Shown here in pieces: positions 57,084 to 64,000 of a stretch of DNA of 64,000 bases. The stretch is taken from contig CAXXDH010000001.1 of the NCBI GenBank assembly GCA_963677785.2, positions 673,326 through 737,325 of the forward strand, read 5' to 3'. Numbering within the stretch: the first letter of the stretch is position 1; each line of letters opens with the position of its first letter. The notes below the pieces were generated by a model. The model was not told the origin of the DNA. It saw nothing but the letters and a program-made list of their open reading frames with translations, and made no database searches. Source of the stretch: G963665495 sp963677785 (lineage in GTDB: Bacteria > Desulfobacterota > Desulfovibrionia > Desulfovibrionales > Desulfovibrionaceae). The position numbers and the translations under genes were made by a program.

Positions 57084-57137
57084 CGTGAACTCCTCCTTCT
57101 CAAAGGATTACTTGTCCACGAAATCGGGTCAACTCCA

Positions 57138-57203
57138 ATTTACTTCTTTTGTGGCGGGCTAAAACTCTACCCGGAGATTAGCAAGACTGGGGCCACCCAC
57201 TGA
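57138..57203 (+). pseudogene. ISL3-family transposase, 3' end fragment
   Basis: After the second ATT target copy the frame reads YFFCGGLKLYPEISKTGATH and stops at 57201-57203. This is the missing C-terminus of the transposase at 54691-55881. Removing the IS3 element and one ATT restores one open frame. Confidence 0.88.
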
Positions 57204-57305
57204 GTTTCCGGAAGGACCAAAAATGTGATACGAGTCTTGAAAGATCTTTTCAGCGGTAACAGGGAGGCGGACCGAAGCTGAAGTAAAAAAGCAGGAGGTA
57301 ATCCG

Positions 57306-58463
57306 ATGCGGGGCACGAGAAATGAAGAGCTAGGCATAGCAACAGGTTTATTGATGTTGGCCATACTGGTCGGTCTGATTTGGACGGCAACCACGTACGC
57401 GGCCGATGGCGATAATTGTCCGCCCAGGTATTCCAAAGAAGTGATGGACAGTTATCGAAAGCTGCAAATGAAACTGTCCATTTATGAAGAACCACCGGCA
57501 GAAGGAAAGGGCATTCGGTTGGGGATTTATCAAGCCCAGGCGGCTTGCGGACCGGGCGCGACGGAAAAGAATCTAGCCAGATTGGAAAAGGCCGTTGCCC
57601 AGGCGCATAAGTTCGGCGTACAGCTGCTTTCCTTTCCGGAGCTTTACGTTCCCGGATACACGCTCAGTCCGGAAGAAGCGAAAAAAGTCTCCGAATATAA
57701 AGACGGCCCGAGCATTACGCGCGCCTGCCAAGTGGCGAAACAATACGCCATGGCCCTCATAGTGCCGTACGCGGAAAAAGCGGATGTTGCGGATGCGCCC
57801 GGAGGTGTGTTGTACTACGACAGCATCGCGGTGATCGACGCCGCGGGCAAGCTGCTCTCCAGCTACAGAAAAACGCATCTTTATGGTCAGCAGGAGCGGG
57901 ATAACTGGGCCTTCGGAAACGAACTGTCAGGACTCTTTCAATTAAATGGCTTGCCTGTGGGAGTGCTCAATTGCTATGAATGCGAATTTCCGGAATTGTC
58001 GCGGATTCTCGCACTCAAAGGAGCGAAGCTGATCGTGGGGCCCACGGCCGCGGACGGATACTATACGCTTCCCAGCGGCAAACGCAGCGATGTGCCGTAT
58101 CCGGATGTGTCCACGATTCTATTCCCCGCCAATGCCTACGCGAACAACATCTTTTTCGCCTATTCCAACCGTGCGGGGTACGAGCATCGAGGAAAAGATG
58201 AGTGGCATTACAGGGGCAACAGCATTATTTTCGGTCCGCACGGTGATTGCATCGTAGCTGCCAACCACCAGCAGGATACCATGCTGGTGGCGGATGTGAT
58301 TCCCGAATATTACGGCATGACGCATCCGGCGCCGGAGTACAACTACCTGCGCGATCGTCGTCCCGGACTCTATCAACAACTGGTCGCCCCGGAAGCCATG
58401 GTGAAGGGCAAAAAGTTTTTCTACCCTATATATAAAGATGGCAAAGAGGAGCCGGTTGAATAA
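57306..58463 (+). CDS. exported carbon-nitrogen hydrolase (nitrilase family)
   Basis: 385 residues. A signal-type helix near residues 13-32 (LLMLAILVGLIWTATTYAAD) suggests export, unusual for this cytoplasmic family. The catalytic triad is in place: Glu in FPELYVPGYTL, Lys in YRKTHLYG, and Cys in NCYECEFPE. The family hydrolyses amides, nitriles or N-carbamoyl compounds; the substrate is not known. ATG 57306 follows AGGAGG. The ISL3 element ends 87 bp upstream and may have displaced its promoter. The rRNA promoters begin 230 bp downstream. Confidence 0.83.
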   Translation: MRGTRNEELGIATGLLMLAILVGLIWTATTYAADGDNCPPRYSKEVMDSYRKLQMKLSIYEEPPAEGKGIRLGIYQAQAACGPGATEKNLARLEKAVAQAHKFGVQLLSFPELYVPGYTLSPEEAKKVSEYKDGPSITRACQVAKQYAMALIVPYAEKADVADAPGGVLYYDSIAVIDAAGKLLSSYRKTHLYGQQERDNWAFGNELSGLFQLNGLPVGVLNCYECEFPELSRILALKGAKLIVGPTAADGYYTLPSGKRSDVPYPDVSTILFPANAYANNIFFAYSNRAGYEHRGKDEWHYRGNSIIFGPHGDCIVAANHQQDTMLVADVIPEYYGMTHPAPEYNYLRDRRPGLYQQLVAPEAMVKGKKFFYPIYKDGKEEPVE

Positions 58464-58695
58464 TCCTTCAGTTGCAGCAGGAAAACAAAATTGAGGGCAT
58501 CCACCGAAACACAAAAGAACTGCATGGTCCGCAGTTGGTAGGCTTGGGGCAGGGGCGAGTTGCGTAGGATTCGCCCCTGACCGGACAAAACCTGGCAAAG
58601 AGTAGTAAGCTTGTCCTCCCCCGTAGCAGGTGGCACATCTAACTCACTGTGATCTAAAGAATATGAAAAATATTGACGTGTTTTTCATTTTTCAT
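58464..58695. other. gene-free stretch before the rRNA promoter array
   Basis: No gene is visible. A 9-bp stem (CAGGGGCGA / TCGCCCCTG, 58550-58558 and 58571-58579) may mark the end of the nitrilase transcript, but no U-tract follows. AT-rich sequence at 58660-58695 precedes the first rRNA promoter and could be an UP element. Confidence 0.4.
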
Positions 58696-58724
58696 TTGAC
58701 AGACACCTCTGATGTGCCTATATT
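58696..58724 (+). promoter_or_regulatory. rRNA promoter P0 (near-consensus)
   Basis: TTGACA at 58696-58701, 17-bp spacer, TATATT at 58719-58724, with an AT-rich run upstream. It has the best match to consensus in the array. Confidence 0.7.
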
Positions 58725-58801
58725 TCCGCTTCTCGGGTGACGGACGAGTCCGGCGCTCGGGGGTTGGTTGAAAGCGGTTTTAAAAAAGTTGAAACTTTTC
58801 C

Positions 58802-58830
58802 TTGACTGCTGGAAGCCGAAAGCTTAGAAG
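58802..58830 (+). promoter_or_regulatory. rRNA promoter P1 (type A)
   Basis: TTGACT 58802-58807, 17-bp spacer, TAGAAG 58825-58830. A hairpin with a TTCG loop follows at 58837-58854. Confidence 0.6.
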
Positions 58831-58882
58831 GTTTGTCCGCTGCTTCGGTAGCGGGGTCGGTTGAAAAAAGAATTTTTTTCGA

Positions 58883-58911
58883 TTGACAGGCGGAAGGCGG
58901 CAGCGTAAGTT
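58883..58911 (+). promoter_or_regulatory. rRNA promoter P2 (type B)
   Basis: TTGACA 58883-58888, 17-bp spacer, TAAGTT 58906-58911. An A/T tract lies just upstream. Confidence 0.6.
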
Positions 58912-58998
58912 GCGATTCTCCAAGATTTCGGGCAGATAGCTGAGAGCATCCTGCTGGAAAAAACGGAAGAAAAAAGTCGACAGGTTTGAAAAAAGTTG

Positions 58999-59027
58999 TT
59001 GACTGCCGAAAGCCAAAGACGTAGAAA
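58999..59027 (+). promoter_or_regulatory. rRNA promoter P3 (type A)
   Basis: TTGACT 58999-59004, 17-bp spacer, TAGAAA 59022-59027. A TTCG-loop hairpin follows at 59034-59051. Confidence 0.6.
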
Positions 59028-59079
59028 AGTCACCCGCTGCTTCGGTAGCGGGGTCGGTTGAAAAAAGAATTTTTTTCGA

Positions 59080-59108
59080 TTGACAGGCGGAAGGCGGCAG
59101 CGTAAGTT
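59080..59108 (+). promoter_or_regulatory. rRNA promoter P4 (type B)
   Basis: TTGACA 59080-59085, 17-bp spacer identical to P2, TAAGTT 59103-59108. Confidence 0.6.
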
Positions 59109-59195
59109 GCGATTCTCCAAGATTTCGGGCAGATAGCTGAGAGCATCATGCTGGAAACAACGGAAGAAAAAGTCGACAAGTTTGAAAAAAAGTTG

Positions 59196-59224
59196 TTGAC
59201 TGCTGAAAGCCAAAGACGTAAAAA
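59196..59224 (+). promoter_or_regulatory. rRNA promoter P5 (type A)
   Basis: TTGACT 59196-59201, 17-bp spacer, TAAAAA 59219-59224. A hairpin CCGCTGC / GCAGCGG follows at 59231-59249. Confidence 0.6.
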
Positions 59225-59277
59225 GGTCAGCCGCTGCACGGAGCAGCGGGGTCGATCAAAAAAATATTTTTTTCTGA

Positions 59278-59306
59278 TTGACACGGCTGGGCCGGCATCG
59301 TAGGAT
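59278..59306 (+). promoter_or_regulatory. rRNA promoter P6 (type B variant)
   Basis: TTGACA 59278-59283, 17-bp spacer, TAGGAT 59301-59306, behind an AAAAAAATATTTTTTT-like tract. Confidence 0.6.
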
Positions 59307-59362
59307 GTACATCCTCCTAAAACTTGGACGGATGGGTCGACAAAAAAAGTTAAAAGTTTTTG

Positions 59363-59391
59363 TTGACGGGCGAAAGCCAAAGACGTAAAAA
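59363..59391 (+). promoter_or_regulatory. rRNA promoter P7 (type A, last before 16S)
   Basis: TTGACG 59363-59368, 17-bp spacer, TAAAAA 59386-59391. A hairpin TTCCGC-TTCG-GCGGAA follows at 59398-59413, before the boxA-like GCTCTTTGACA. Confidence 0.6.
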
Positions 59392-59425
59392 GATTTCTTC
59401 CGCTTCGGCGGAAAGCTTATAAAAA

Positions 59426-59454
59426 GCTCTTTGACAATTAAATAGCGAGCCGGG
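59426..59454 (+). promoter_or_regulatory. boxA-like antiterminator and 5' arm of the 16S processing stem
   Basis: GCTCTTTGACAATTAAATA starts at 59426 and resembles an rRNA boxA. From 59435 to 59454 the sequence is the exact complement of 61093-61112 behind 16S, so both can pair into the RNase III processing stem. Confidence 0.7.
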
Positions 59455-59528
59455 AAAGTGAATCTAGCAGTAACTGCTAGGTAAGGTCCACATAACAATG
59501 GACCGTCAATAAGAGTTCAGCGATTTAT

Positions 59529-61082
<1,554 letters not shown>

Positions 61083-61092
61083 CGAGAACAAA

Positions 61093-61139
61093 CCCGGCTC
61101 GCTATTTAATTGCAAGGGGCTTTTTCGCTCTTTGACATG
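61093..61139 (+). promoter_or_regulatory. 3' arm of the 16S processing stem and second boxA-like site
   Basis: 61093-61112 complements 59435-59454 perfectly over 20 bases. CGCTCTTTGACATG at about 61127-61140 repeats the boxA-like element seen before 16S. Confidence 0.65.
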
Positions 61140-61164
61140 TTAGCGCGAGATGCGAACCGCAAAT

Positions 61165-61243
<79 letters not shown>

Positions 61244-61250
61244 TCCCAGT

Positions 61251-61326
61251 GGGGGTGTAGCTCAGCTGGGAGAGCACCTGCCTTGCAAGCAGGGGGTCAT
61301 CGGTTCAAATCCGTTCACCTCCACCA
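61251..61326 (+). tRNA. tRNA-Ala (anticodon TGC)
   Basis: 76 nt with acceptor GGGGGTG / CACCTCC (one wobble pair), anticodon loop CTTGCAA, T arm GGTTCAAATCC and encoded CCA. It follows tRNA-Ile by 7 bases. Confidence 0.96.
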
Positions 61327-61489
61327 CCCTACCCTGCCTTTAGTGGCCGGGCTGGCTTGGTCGGATGGAAATTTCTTTCCCGGTTCGCAGATTCGAATTT
61401 AATTCGAGTATGCCAACCGGGCTGGAAAGCCCGAAGTATGCGCTCATTGACAGTTACATAGGGAAAAAGAAGAGAAATTTAAGCAAGAA

Positions 61490-64000
<2,511 letters not shown>

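Larger units (their letters stand above)
55882..57137 (-). mobile_element. IS3-family insertion sequence inserted in the ISL3 transposase gene
   Basis: A 1256-bp element with 24-bp imperfect inverted repeats at 55882-55905 and 57114-57137, sharing TGGAGTT, CCCGATT and GTGGAC (20 of 24 bases equal). A 3-bp target duplication ATT stands on each side (55879-55881 and 57138-57140). It carries orfA and orfB in the minus direction and looks complete and recent. Confidence 0.92.
54628..57218. mobile_element. ISL3-family insertion sequence, interrupted by an IS3-family element
   Basis: The ends are inverted repeats: GGTCCTTCCGG at 54628 and its complement ending at 57218, with a conserved inner part (GTGGGTRGC). 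An exact 8-bp target duplication AAAAATGT flanks both ends (54620-54627 and 57219-57226), as expected for ISL3. Without the IS3 insertion and its duplication the element is about 1.33 kb. It landed between the AEC permease gene and the nitrilase gene. Confidence 0.9.
58837..59159 (+). repeat. tandem duplication in the rRNA promoter region, period 197 bp
   Basis: The segment 58837-58962 recurs almost unchanged at 59034-59159. It includes the TTCG-loop hairpin, the GGTCGGTTGAAAAAAG stretch, the type B promoter and about 50 bases after it. The two copies differ at only a few positions. Confidence 0.85.

Noticed and set aside
58550..58579. Terminator for the nitrilase gene
   Set aside because: The stem is good but no U-tract follows, so it was only mentioned in the region note.
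58780..59498. Several overlapping minus-strand open frames with repeated peptide text (for example SYLPEILENRNLRCRLP)
   Set aside because: They are translations of the duplicated rRNA promoter region in antisense. No ribosome sites, and the DNA signal is promoters and hairpins.

Overview
The window reads as a chromosomal segment of a Gram-negative, sulfate-reducer-like deltaproteobacterium, most likely of the order Desulfovibrionales. This rests on the 16S rRNA sequence style, an NfnAB electron-bifurcating transhydrogenase pair, a CbiK-type cobaltochelatase, recA directly followed by alaS, and many periplasmic-sensor and PilZ proteins. Genus and species cannot be fixed by reading alone. Coding DNA is moderately GC-rich, with AT-rich islands near 8.5-9.5 kb, 22.5-24.2 kb and 44.7-45.5 kb. 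The 6-mer CGTACG is strikingly frequent.

Layout. 1-2 kb: end of a membrane protein gene, a DedA/TVP38-like protein, a zinc-ribbon PilZ protein and a DUF6790 membrane protein. 2.1-8.5 kb: an AddAB-like helicase-nuclease pair. 8.5-9.8 kb: a small PilZ gene and a decayed ParB-like gene. 9.8-15.9 kb: a signalling cluster (REC-HDOD, REC with degenerate HD-GYP, family 3 solute-binding protein, large histidine kinase). 16-20 kb (minus strand): sugar epimerase plus polyprenyl-type glycosyltransferase, then a POT peptide transporter. 20-32 kb: katG, a DUF2939 protein, tRNA-Val, a secreted ricin-type lectin, a heptose-kinase-like GHMP kinase, cobaltochelatase, a TMEM43 homologue, a DUF547 protein, a flavin disulfide reductase and zwf. 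32.6-38 kb: a secreted DM9-repeat protein, PIN-PhoH, and a pstSCA operon with a Pho box but no pstB. 38-49.3 kb: recA-alaS, a small unknown protein, an HBM-type chemoreceptor with a decayed chemoreceptor fragment beside it, an AI-2E family permease and nfnAB. 49.4-54.5 kb: a sensor kinase with a PhnD-like domain, a DEDD exonuclease, a YcgR-like PilZ protein, a lipoprotein and an AEC permease. 54.6-57.2 kb: a nested insertion sequence, an IS3-family element inside an ISL3-family element, both with exact target duplications. 57.3-64 kb: an exported nitrilase-family hydrolase, then an rRNA operon (16S, tRNA-Ile, tRNA-Ala, 23S truncated by the window end).

The most unusual structure is the rRNA promoter region. 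It holds eight sigma70-like promoters in tandem, all with 17-bp spacers. Seven alternate between two sequence types, separated by small hairpins that often carry UUCG loops, and a near-perfect 197-bp-period duplication explains part of the array. Other points of note are two different exported lectin-like proteins, a pst operon that ends in a terminator without its ATPase gene, and a phosphorelay cluster that shows no DNA-binding output.
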